This document shows, in pieces, positions 8,744 through 17,160 of a DNA stretch of 64,000 nucleotides (the stretch's first letter is position 1; each line of letters begins with the position of its first letter). The stretch is from assembly GCF_000019225.1 (NCBI RefSeq), contig NC_010995.1, forward strand, positions 434,001 to 498,000. The letters run 5' to 3'. The position numbers and the translations under genes are program-made. The stretch comes from Cellvibrio japonicus Ueda107. GTDB lineage: Bacteria > Pseudomonadota > Gammaproteobacteria > Pseudomonadales > Cellvibrionaceae. The notes under the pieces were generated by a model. It did not search any database. It worked only from the letters and a program-made list of their open reading frames with translations, and was not told where the DNA came from.

Positions 8744-10258
8744 ATGCAAAAAAATACCTTGAATTCAATCTGTATTGTGGGTGGTGGAACCGCCGGTTGG
8801 ATGGCGGCCAGTTTGCTGTCTTCTGCGCTGCAAGGCAGCCATATAAAAATTACCCTGATTGAGTCTCCAGATATTGCCACCATTGGTGTAGGGGAGTCCA
8901 CGGTGCCCTCGATGATGGAATTTTTGCGCGTCTGTCGGATTAATCTCAAAGAGTTTGTTGAAGCAACATCGGCAACATTTAAATTGGGGATTCGCTTTGA
9001 TGACTGGCTAAAGCCCGGTGAACAGTATTTTCATCCTTTTGGCCGGGTGGGACAGGATATCAATGGCTTTGCGTTTTATCAGGCCTGGTTAAAAAACTCC
9101 GTTGATGGATACGGTACTCGTTGGGTTGATCATTCCCCCAGTGCCATCATGGCTGAACATCAGCGCTTTATGTTACGCCCGTCCCAGCAACAAAACTGGG
9201 TACTGCGTAGCTATGGCTATGCCTTGCATCTGGATGCTATTTTAGTCGCTCGTTATTTACGTGATTTTTCACAAGGATGCGGTGTAGAGAGAATAGAAGC
9301 AACGGTCGATAAGGTCGTCATTGATGAACGCCAATTTATTCATACGTTAGCGCTTAATAATGGCATCACTATTACCAGTGATTTTTTTATTGATTGCACT
9401 GGTTTTAAAGGTTTATTAATTGAGGAAGCCTTAAAAGTTGGTTATGAGGATTGGACGCATTACTTACCTTGTAATCGCGCTGTTGCAGTACAAACCACCA
9501 ATGCAGGGACGCTACCTCCCTTTACCATTGCTACTGCACGGGAAGCAGGTTGGACTTGGAGAATCCCCTTGCAGCATCGTACAGGTAATGGCTATGTTTA
9601 CTCCAGCCAGTATTGCTCCGATGACCAGGCTATTCATACCTTATTAACGGCTGTTGAGGGCGAGTTATTAATTGAGCCGCGAGTGATTCCATTTGCCACT
9701 GGACGACGCAAAAAAATATGGCATAACAATTGTTTAGCGCTAGGGCTCGCCGCCGGTTTTTTGGAGCCGCTGGAGTCTACGGCCATTCATTTGATATATA
9801 AAACATTAGTTCACTTTATCAGATACTTTCCTGACCAGGATTTTGAGGTCTATACAGAGCAGGCATTCAACCAGAAAATCAACATTGATTACCAGGAAAT
9901 TCGCGATTTTATTATTTTGCATTATTGTACTACAGGGCGTGATGACACGGAGTTCTGGCGCTGGTGCCAGGGTATGCCTGTGCCCGATTCATTGCAAGAG
10001 AAAATCTGCTTGTTTCGCGCGCGCGGCCAGATAGAACACACTCCTGACCAGTTTTTTAGCCAGGACAGTTGGTGTTCAATCCTGGAGGGTATGAAGGTGC
10101 GCCCCAAAAAATACCACCCATTAATGGATGCGTTTGACGGTCAGGGGCTGGCAAGTACTCTGCAAGAGAGTGCGCAAAGTGTCTATGAAACAGTCATGCA
10201 AATGCCAATGCATGGCGATTATATCCAGCAACATTGCGCGGCTAAAAAGATGATGTAA
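8744..10258 (+). CDS. Flavin-dependent tryptophan-halogenase family protein (copy 1)
   Basis: A FAD-binding motif GGGTAGW lies at residues 13-19. The halogenase signature WTWRIP is present. Lys80 in SATFKLGIRF aligns with the catalytic Lys79 of PrnA, and EPLESTAI contains the Glu-Ser pair corresponding to PrnA 346-347. All key residues for FADH2-dependent halogenation are therefore kept. The open frame reaches back to 8666, but that part lies in the terminator hairpin. The ATG at 8744, giving MQKNTLNSICIVGGG, is the sensible start; ATG 8708 is an alternative. Relatives beside TonB receptors rarely have a proven substrate. The protein may halogenate a small aromatic or modify the imported ligand; function unproven. 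Confidence 0.88.
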   Translation: MQKNTLNSICIVGGGTAGWMAASLLSSALQGSHIKITLIESPDIATIGVGESTVPSMMEFLRVCRINLKEFVEATSATFKLGIRFDDWLKPGEQYFHPFGRVGQDINGFAFYQAWLKNSVDGYGTRWVDHSPSAIMAEHQRFMLRPSQQQNWVLRSYGYALHLDAILVARYLRDFSQGCGVERIEATVDKVVIDERQFIHTLALNNGITITSDFFIDCTGFKGLLIEEALKVGYEDWTHYLPCNRAVAVQTTNAGTLPPFTIATAREAGWTWRIPLQHRTGNGYVYSSQYCSDDQAIHTLLTAVEGELLIEPRVIPFATGRRKKIWHNNCLALGLAAGFLEPLESTAIHLIYKTLVHFIRYFPDQDFEVYTEQAFNQKINIDYQEIRDFIILHYCTTGRDDTEFWRWCQGMPVPDSLQEKICLFRARGQIEHTPDQFFSQDSWCSILEGMKVRPKKYHPLMDAFDGQGLASTLQESAQSVYETVMQMPMHGDYIQQHCAAKKMM

Positions 10259-10292
10259 ATGTGGGCATTTTTTCCAGGCGAGTAATAATGGT

Positions 10293-11309
10293 ATGACGGC
10301 CTATAAACAGATTCCAGAGTATCGCAAGCTTCCCGCACCGCAATTTTTTGAGGAAATAGCACCAGAGCAACAGCCTGTGGTTATCCGGGGTTTTACGCAG
10401 CATTGGCCACTGGTGGCTGCCGCGCAAAAAACGCCGCATGATTTTGCTGCCTATTTGATGCGTTTTTATACAGGAAAAAAAGCCAGAATTTTTGTTGCTC
10501 CACCTGCTGCCAACAAGCGTTTTTATTATAACGATGATATGACTGATGTAAATTACATGCGCGGCGAAGAGCGTGTGGATTTGTTTTTGGGCCGCTTGCT
10601 GGAGTTGATGGATAGAGAGATTTATCCTGCCATATCCATGCAAAATTCTTTACCCAGCGAAATACTGCCAGGTTTGATTGACGAGAATAAATCCGAATTT
10701 TTCCCCGATGTGGAGCCACGTCTGTGGGTAGGAAATGAAGGTATTGTCAGCGCGCATTATGATGGTGCTGACAATATCGCTTGTGTTGTCGCCGGGCGCA
10801 GGCGTTTTGTGCTGTTTCCGCCGGAGCAGACCGGTAATTTATACCCAGGCCCGCTCAATTTTACCCCGGCCGGGGCGCCTACCAGCATGGTCGATCTGAA
10901 CGCGCCGGACTTTGTACGCTATCCCCACTTCAAAACCGCACTGGCCAATGCATGGTCAGTGGAACTTGAACCGGGTGATGCGATTTTCATCCCCATGCTC
11001 TGGTGGCATCATGTGGAGTCACTGGAAAAAGTGAATGCGTTGATGAATTACTGGTGGAACGGCTCTTCGGCCAAGAGTTCAACACCACCAAGCCCCATTG
11101 ACAGTTTGAATATCGCCCTACTGGCTATGCGTGATTTAACGCCCAGGCAGCGCAATGCCTGGCGCCATATGTTTGATCATTATTTATTTAAGCAAGGTAT
11201 CGATCCAGCTTCTTATATTCCTGAGCATCAGCAGCATGTGCTGGGAAAATTGTCGCCAGAGTATGTAAGGGCTATTAAAGACTACTTTATTGATAAGTTG
11301 AAAAAATAA
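10293..11309 (+). CDS. Cupin_8/JmjC-type Fe(II) 2-oxoglutarate dioxygenase-like protein
   Basis: The protein has 338 residues. It contains PVVIRGFTQHWP near the N-terminus, the HxD iron-binding pair His155-Asp157 in SAHYDGADN, and a distal histidine pair near 239-240 in MLWWHHVES. These are the facial-triad positions of JmjC/Cupin_8 hydroxylases, so it is probably an active Fe(II)/2-oxoglutarate enzyme. The substrate is unknown. It lies 34 bases after halogenase 1 and just before halogenase 2; this halogenase-cupin pairing recurs next to TonB receptors in Xanthomonas- and Caulobacter-like genomes (known from family context). Confidence 0.85.
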   Translation: MTAYKQIPEYRKLPAPQFFEEIAPEQQPVVIRGFTQHWPLVAAAQKTPHDFAAYLMRFYTGKKARIFVAPPAANKRFYYNDDMTDVNYMRGEERVDLFLGRLLELMDREIYPAISMQNSLPSEILPGLIDENKSEFFPDVEPRLWVGNEGIVSAHYDGADNIACVVAGRRRFVLFPPEQTGNLYPGPLNFTPAGAPTSMVDLNAPDFVRYPHFKTALANAWSVELEPGDAIFIPMLWWHHVESLEKVNALMNYWWNGSSAKSSTPPSPIDSLNIALLAMRDLTPRQRNAWRHMFDHYLFKQGIDPASYIPEHQQHVLGKLSPEYVRAIKDYFIDKLKK

Positions 11310-11345
11310 TGGCTATGCCAAGTGCCCAATAGTGAATTGACCAAG

Positions 11346-12845
11346 ATGACAACCATGAAAAAGCCCGAAAAAATTCTGATTGTTGGTGGCGGTACGGCTG
11401 GCTGGATGGCAGCAAATTTATTGGTGTCCCGCTGGAAGGATATAGACGTTTGCCTGTTGGAATCTACCGAGATTGGCATCATCGGTGTTGGCGAGGGAAG
11501 TACACCTCACTTAAAATTCTTTTTTGATGCTATTGATGTTGCTGATTCAGAGTGGATGCCTCGTTGTAATGCCACCTATAAGAATGGAATTTCTTTTGCG
11601 AATTGGTCGTCTATCCCAGGGTTTGAATCCTACTTTCATCCGTTTCCGGCGCAAACGGATGACGTTTTTACTGTCCCGTTTTTCTTCAGCAATATCAAAG
11701 CGCGAATGCAGGGAAATAATGTGAATGCGCATCCGGATCATTATTTTTTAGAAACTTATCTCACCCGAGCTAACCTTGGCCCTATTCCTGCCGAATCTTT
11801 CCCGTTCGGAGTGGCCTACGGATATCATTTCGACTCGGGCCTTTTGGGGCAATTTCTGGCTGAAAAGGCCATGAGCAGGGGGGTAAAAAGAATTTTGGGT
11901 ACCATCACAGAGGTGGTCCTTGACGCAAACGGATCCTTGGCTGCTGTCAGGTTGGATGATGATAGCCTGTTAGATGCCAGTTTTTTTATTGATTGTTCCG
12001 GATTCAAATCATTACTGCTACAAGGTGCATTGAAAGCCACATTTAAAAGCTTTAAAGAGAACTTGTTTAATAATGCAGCTGTTGTCATGCCGACGGCAAT
12101 ATCAGAAATTATTCCTCCGGAGACAAGGTCAACGGCATTGTCGAATGGCTGGGCTTGGAAAATTCCGTTAACGAATCGTTACGGTAATGGTTATGTTTAC
12201 AGTACCGATTACATAACCCCGGAGCAGGCCGAAATAGAATTAAGGCAACACTTGAATCTGGTTGATAGTGATGTTGCCGCCAGACACCTGCAGATGAAAG
12301 TTGGCCGCGTTGAAAAACATTGGGAAAAAAACTGTCTGGCAGTAGGTTTATCACAGGGTTTTATTGAGCCGTTGGAGGCCACCGCTCTAGCCTTGTCTTT
12401 TAATACCATCTCACTTTTTATGGCACATTACGAAAAAGGGCTATATACCAATCAATTCGAAGATGCCTTTAATAAAGAGGTTAATGCCAAGTTTGATAGC
12501 GTTAGGGATTACATTGTTTGTCATTACAAGGTCAATCAACGAAAGGATACTGATTACTGGAAGGATAATGCCGCTAATACGTATTTGTCAGAAACCCTGA
12601 ATCAAATCCTTTATTTTTGGCAAAGGGGCGGTGATTTTGCAAAAAATATGTATATGAATAATCTGGTAGGAAGCTATCAGCCCAAGTCATGGGCGTGTTT
12701 GCTGGCAGGTTACGGTGTCTTCCCGCCATTAACATCTGACGCAAAAGCGGCCCAATTTAAACCTGTGCAGGATATGGAGCAATTGGCTGATTTTATTCGC
12801 CGGTGCGGGTTGAACTTTAAACAGCATAACGAGTTACTTCATTAA
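11346..12845 (+). CDS. Flavin-dependent tryptophan-halogenase family protein (copy 2)
   Basis: It is related to copy 1 but diverged. GGGTAGW lies near residues 14-20, WAWKIP is present, and Lys79 in NATYKNGISF matches the catalytic lysine. The Glu-Ser motif reads EPLEATAL, so the residue matching PrnA Ser347 is alanine while the glutamate is kept. Starts at 11346 or 11355 are both plausible; the frame opens at GTG 11322. The gene closes the co-directional cluster. Two divergent copies in one locus suggest different substrates or a heteromeric role; this is inference. Confidence 0.86.
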   Translation: MTTMKKPEKILIVGGGTAGWMAANLLVSRWKDIDVCLLESTEIGIIGVGEGSTPHLKFFFDAIDVADSEWMPRCNATYKNGISFANWSSIPGFESYFHPFPAQTDDVFTVPFFFSNIKARMQGNNVNAHPDHYFLETYLTRANLGPIPAESFPFGVAYGYHFDSGLLGQFLAEKAMSRGVKRILGTITEVVLDANGSLAAVRLDDDSLLDASFFIDCSGFKSLLLQGALKATFKSFKENLFNNAAVVMPTAISEIIPPETRSTALSNGWAWKIPLTNRYGNGYVYSTDYITPEQAEIELRQHLNLVDSDVAARHLQMKVGRVEKHWEKNCLAVGLSQGFIEPLEATALALSFNTISLFMAHYEKGLYTNQFEDAFNKEVNAKFDSVRDYIVCHYKVNQRKDTDYWKDNAANTYLSETLNQILYFWQRGGDFAKNMYMNNLVGSYQPKSWACLLAGYGVFPPLTSDAKAAQFKPVQDMEQLADFIRRCGLNFKQHNELLH

Positions 12846-13074
12846 ACATGAAGACCCATTTATGCAAAGGAAGAATCTGGCACTGGTGTGACAAGACCTC
12901 CAATATCGTACTTCGTCCGACTTTCCGCCACTATGGTGCGACCTTCAGGTTGTGGATTGCGATACGGCGCGAGACGATGCTAGCGTAAGTTGCGTTAAGC
13001 GACCTCTGAAAAAACTGACGTCAGCAGATGGCAACATATCTTTTCAGGTGTTTCTTAGTGTTTTCTCCCGTTTG

Positions 13075-13101
13075 GCGGGTTCAGGTTGAGCCCGCTTTTT
13101 T
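13075..13101 (+). terminator. Intrinsic terminator ending the halogenase cluster
   Basis: GCGGG and CCCGC enclose an 11-base loop and are followed by six T. It lies 230 bases past the halogenase 2 stop. The bases 12846-13074 between them hold no gene I can support. The opposite strand lacks a T tract, so it serves plus-strand transcripts. Confidence 0.65.
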
Positions 13102-13136
13102 ATGGGGATTGGTTAAGGTGATTTTTGTGATGGCTT

Positions 13137-15107
13137 CTAGTTGCGCCAATCGACATGGCGATACTCATCCAGTGGTGGGTGAGGCATGGGGTGCCTATTG
13201 TCCGGAGGTAGTAAAGGCGTTTGTGCTGGTTCTGGCACAGTGGCTGGTGGTATTTGTAAGAGCGTATCCAAGGTTTCCAATGCGTCTATCTCTGTTGTTT
13301 CGCTGGGGCAGAGTAGTATGCCGTGCTTGCGGCAGCGGCGGCCCCAATCCAGGCTCGATGAATAACGGACGATAGGAGCACCGAGCACCATGCCGGTCAG
13401 TATGGGTAGTAGCCACCAGAAAAAGAGTGGTGAGTAGGTGAATGTCACCCATCCCCAGAGCAGTGCAATCAGCGTCATTTTAGCGGTGCGTGCAATCGCT
13501 TCTCCCCAGGGTAGCAGACGCCCTTCGCGCGCTTGCGAATCCCAGTTCACTTTAAATCCGAGCAATACCGACACCACAAAATAGGCGTGGTAGCCCATCA
13601 TAATGGGCGCAATCAGTACGGCAAAAAATGTTTCGGTAAACGCACCTTTGATGATGGCCCAGCTACCGCCAAAGGCTTTGCGCCTATGGGTGAGCGCCAC
13701 TATGACACCGAGCAATTTAGGGCCCATCAGCAACAGGGTGGTGAGCAGGATCAGTGCAATAATCTGCGTGGTTTTGGCAATGGGCCAACTGGGGTAGAGC
13801 TGGTACATCTCGGTAAAGTAGACGTTGCTGTTGAGCGCGCGCACTACGGCATCCGTGGTGCTTAACATGAGCATCAGCAACCAGATGAACGAACTGATAT
13901 AGGCGAGGGCGCCGAGCAGGAAATGCAGTCGACTGATTGGATGAAGGCCGGGCAGGTCAATAATACCCAGGTGCTGGATATTGCCCTGTACCCAGCGGCG
14001 GTCACGCTTGGCGTAATCGATAATATTGCAGGGTACTTCTTCATAGCTGCCTTCGAGGTCGGCTAACAGGAAAACATCCCAACCGGCGCGGCGCAACAGG
14101 GCCGCCTCTACGAAATCATGGCTGAGTATGTCGCCACCAAAGGGCGCCTTGCCGGGCAGGCTGGGCAGGCCGCAATGATCCATAAAGGCGCGCAAACGGA
14201 TAATAGCGTTGTGGCCCCAGTAGTTGGCTGCATCGGTTTGCCAGAAGGCCAGGCCAGTTGCCAGCATGGGGCTGTAGAGTACGGCGGCGAATTGTACGAA
14301 GCGACCAAAAAACGTGGTTTGACGCACCGGAATGGGAACGGTTTGGATCAATCCGGCGCGCGGGTTGGCTTGCATGGCGCGCACCAGGCTGAGCAGGCAG
14401 TTTCCGGTCATCAGGCTATCGGCGTCCAGCACAATCATGTGTTCATAATTGGCGCCCCAGCGCTGGCAAAACTCGCTCAGGTTCCCGACTTTGCGCCCGA
14501 TGTTTTTTTCGCGGCGACGGTAAAAACACTGCTTGCCAATGTCGCCCAATCTGGCCTGCAGTTGTTGCCACGCCTTCAGTTCATCCTGAGCAATATGAGG
14601 TTGGGTGGTGTCGCTCAGCAAAAAGAAATCGAAATGTGCTAATTCTCCGGTTGCCTCCAGTGAACGCAGGGTGGCTTCGAAACCGGCAATAACCCGCTGG
14701 GTGTCCTCGTTATACACTGGCATGACGATAGCCGTGCGAGCGATGATCGGGCTGTTATCGGAGCCTCGCTCAAGCGGCTTGAGCGATAGCGGATCCAGGC
14801 GCAGCATTTGCAGGGTGAAACCAAATGCGGCACTCCAGAATGCCATGCTGATCCAGCCAAAGGTGATACTAAACAGCACAAGCAGAACCGTTTCGAGCGT
14901 GTTCAGTCCATTGGCACTGAGGATGTCGAACATGGTGTATACCCCGCCCAGGGTAGTAACCAGACTCAAAAGTGCAAAGAGGTAACGCCGGGCACGTTGG
15001 CCCGGTATGTCGATAATCGCAAAAGCAGACACGGATTCCGGCTCGCTATTGATCGTTCTGGTGGGGTTAGAGCGCATCCGGGTACCAGACATAGCTCCAT
15101 ACTTCAC
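13137..15107 (-). CDS. opgH: Osmoregulated periplasmic glucan glucosyltransferase
   Basis: An inner-membrane processive GT2 enzyme that makes the linear beta-1,2-glucan backbone of osmoregulated periplasmic glucans. Two membrane helices (about residues 40-90) precede the cytoplasmic GT2 domain, with IVMPVYNED, VLDADSLMTG, SHDFVEAALLRRAGW and the RRWVQGN motif (QxxRW-like). Further membrane spans follow. At about 656 residues it is clearly shorter than the ~850-residue enterobacterial protein, mainly in the N-terminal cytoplasmic region. The ATG at 15107 overlaps opgG by about 40 bases; ATGs at 15092 and 15077 are alternatives, so the exact start is uncertain. It forms an operon with opgG. Confidence 0.9.
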   Translation of the reverse strand: MKYGAMSGTRMRSNPTRTINSEPESVSAFAIIDIPGQRARRYLFALLSLVTTLGGVYTMFDILSANGLNTLETVLLVLFSITFGWISMAFWSAAFGFTLQMLRLDPLSLKPLERGSDNSPIIARTAIVMPVYNEDTQRVIAGFEATLRSLEATGELAHFDFFLLSDTTQPHIAQDELKAWQQLQARLGDIGKQCFYRRREKNIGRKVGNLSEFCQRWGANYEHMIVLDADSLMTGNCLLSLVRAMQANPRAGLIQTVPIPVRQTTFFGRFVQFAAVLYSPMLATGLAFWQTDAANYWGHNAIIRLRAFMDHCGLPSLPGKAPFGGDILSHDFVEAALLRRAGWDVFLLADLEGSYEEVPCNIIDYAKRDRRWVQGNIQHLGIIDLPGLHPISRLHFLLGALAYISSFIWLLMLMLSTTDAVVRALNSNVYFTEMYQLYPSWPIAKTTQIIALILLTTLLLMGPKLLGVIVALTHRRKAFGGSWAIIKGAFTETFFAVLIAPIMMGYHAYFVVSVLLGFKVNWDSQAREGRLLPWGEAIARTAKMTLIALLWGWVTFTYSPLFFWWLLPILTGMVLGAPIVRYSSSLDWGRRCRKHGILLCPSETTEIDALETLDTLLQIPPATVPEPAQTPLLPPDNRHPMPHPPLDEYRHVDWRN

Positions 15108-16737
15108 TTAAGCGCTGGTCGCGCAGTTTCAGGAACAGGCGCATATCGGCGTAGTTATTGCCATCGGGTTCCAGCTTGAAAGAGGCGCGCCAGGTGCGAT
15201 CATCGGGCAGGCGGCGCACGGTTAATTCGCTGATATTGCCCGAGCTTTGCTGTAGTACGGCTTCTATGGGAGCGTCAGGTGATAAGTTATCCAGCTCGCC
15301 GCCGCGAAAATCCACCACAAACTTGCGTTTGCTTTTCGGCGGTGGGTCTGCCTGACCGGGATTGGCACCCCAGCCGATGCGGGTGCGAATCACCTTGGCA
15401 CCCGCATTTTCAGGTAAAAAATGGTCGAAGCTGCGCAAGCGATAACTATAGGTGGCACTGCTGCCGGCTTTCATGGCTTTGGCAGGCACCCAATAGGCGA
15501 CAAGGTTATCGTTGGTTTCGCTGTCGCTGGGAATCTCCACCAGCTCAATCCGGCCTTTGCCCCAATCGCCCTGCGGCATGATCCACATGCTGGGCCGCAA
15601 TTCATAACGGGCCTCCATATCCATATAGTGTTCGAAGTCCCGGTCGCGTTGTAACAGGCCAAAACCACGTGGATTTTCGTCGGATAGGGAAGACACACGC
15701 AGCATGCGGTGATTGCTGAGCGGGCGCCAGATCCATTCGCCATTGGAGGCCGCTACTAACAGGCCGTCCGAGTCGTGGACTTCGGGGCGGAAGTCATCCA
15801 CAAAGCGCGTGTGGTTTTCACCCCACATAAACATACTGGTCAGCGGGGCCACACCCAGTTTGACAATATCCTGGCGCGCGAAAAGCCGCGCCTCCACATT
15901 CATTTCGGTAGGTGCACCGGGTAGCACCTCGAAACGATAAGCGCCACTAATGGACGGGCTGTCGAGTAGGGCATAAATCACCAGGCGGTTTTCCTCCGCT
16001 GCCGGTTTGATTAGCCAGAATTCGCGAAAAACCGGGAATTCTTCGCCCTTGGGTTCCGCGGTGTCTATTGCCAACCCGCGCGCTGACAAACCGTATAACA
16101 GTCCCGGGCCTATCAGGCGGAAATAGGAAGCGCCCTGGAACACCAGGAACTCATCCTTGTACTCGTTGCTATTGAGCGGGTAATGCACTCGAAAACCTGC
16201 AAAGCCAATATTGCCTGGCGCCAAACCGGCCAGCGGAGCCGCGGGGCCATCGTAGTTGAAAAACGCCTGCTTAAATTGCAGGACGCTCTCCGGTGTATCG
16301 CCTGCCGTATGCAGGATAATCGGTTCGCGATAGAGGAAGCCCGGGTGAAATAGCTGGATTTCAAACAGCGATTGTCCGCGCCACAGCGCTGCCTCAGGGC
16401 GGAAGCGAATAGCGCGATACTGGTCGTAATCCATATCGGCCAATTCGCTGGGAATGTTGGCGTGGATCGGTTCGTAATCGTGTTTGGCCAGTTTCCGGGC
16501 GCGCTCGCTAAGCGCATCGAACAACCCGGGTTTGGCAATATCTGTCAGTGTTGCGGATTCTTGTACGGGATTGGGTTTGGGCGGCTCTGCTATTTGCGCC
16601 AGGGGGTTGTGGTGCCATAGCAAAAATGGGAGGGCACAGAGACTCAGCCAGCGGCGCGATAGGAAAAGGGTTTGGGTGGGGCTCGATTTACAGGTCAAAC
16701 AGAAGCGCATCCGGATCACTCCAACATGGGTACTCAT
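15067..16737 (-). CDS. opgG: Periplasmic glucan biosynthesis protein G
   Basis: A periplasmic protein needed for branching or processing of osmoregulated glucans made by OpgH. The signal peptide lies around residues 25-48 (RRWLSLCALPFLLWHHNPLAQ). The conserved OpgG/MdoG fold follows, with YDQYRAIRFRPEAALW, the TSMFMWGENHTRF segment and GLLQRDRDFEHYMD. The length of about 550 residues is normal for the family. Translation may start at an internal ATG (MRFCLT, nine codons in). The end overlaps the opgH start, so translation is probably coupled. Confidence 0.92.
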   Translation of the reverse strand: MSTHVGVIRMRFCLTCKSSPTQTLFLSRRWLSLCALPFLLWHHNPLAQIAEPPKPNPVQESATLTDIAKPGLFDALSERARKLAKHDYEPIHANIPSELADMDYDQYRAIRFRPEAALWRGQSLFEIQLFHPGFLYREPIILHTAGDTPESVLQFKQAFFNYDGPAAPLAGLAPGNIGFAGFRVHYPLNSNEYKDEFLVFQGASYFRLIGPGLLYGLSARGLAIDTAEPKGEEFPVFREFWLIKPAAEENRLVIYALLDSPSISGAYRFEVLPGAPTEMNVEARLFARQDIVKLGVAPLTSMFMWGENHTRFVDDFRPEVHDSDGLLVAASNGEWIWRPLSNHRMLRVSSLSDENPRGFGLLQRDRDFEHYMDMEARYELRPSMWIMPQGDWGKGRIELVEIPSDSETNDNLVAYWVPAKAMKAGSSATYSYRLRSFDHFLPENAGAKVIRTRIGWGANPGQADPPPKSKRKFVVDFRGGELDNLSPDAPIEAVLQQSSGNISELTVRRLPDDRTWRASFKLEPDGNNYADMRLFLKLRDQRLSEVWSYVWYPDAL

Positions 16738-17160
16738 TAATCAAACAAAGGTTACGCCGGGGGTGTGCCAACTCGACACGGGAAAAGGGCCCGATGGAAA
16801 TCCCATACACAGGCAAGCAGGAATCGTCATGATTTTGGGGCACTATCTGCAGTGCGCCCTGATTGTGATCATTGAAGGCTTGTGCGGCATTCTAAAATGA
16901 ACCACTTTTGAAAAACAGGCATCCTGGTGTCGTTGCTGCAGACTTTTTTCGGTTTTCGTTGGGGTTATCCCCCTTGACGTCAGTGGGGCAAAATGCGTGT
17001 TGCTGACTCCGGGCAAGTACCTTGTCGGTAAAAAACCTCCCTGGTCGCTGTAAATGTGTTGGTACTTTGAGGGGGGATTACTGCTACACTTCTGGGATTC
17101 TGTGGTTTGGTCAGGTACGACCCTGGCTGTGATCGGATTCTGTGTCAGCGGTTGGTACCT
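16738..17160. other. Divergent intergenic region between opgG and the hybrid kinase gene
   Basis: These 423 bases between two divergent genes hold no supportable reading frame. A short palindrome, GCACT-6-AGTGC, lies at 16840-16855. Promoters for both genes must lie here, but I see no convincing -35/-10 pair. Confidence 0.4.

Noticed and set aside
16840..16855. Palindrome GCACT-6-AGTGC upstream of opgG as an NtrC-type site
   Set aside because: Only 5 bp per arm and a poor fit to the NtrC consensus.
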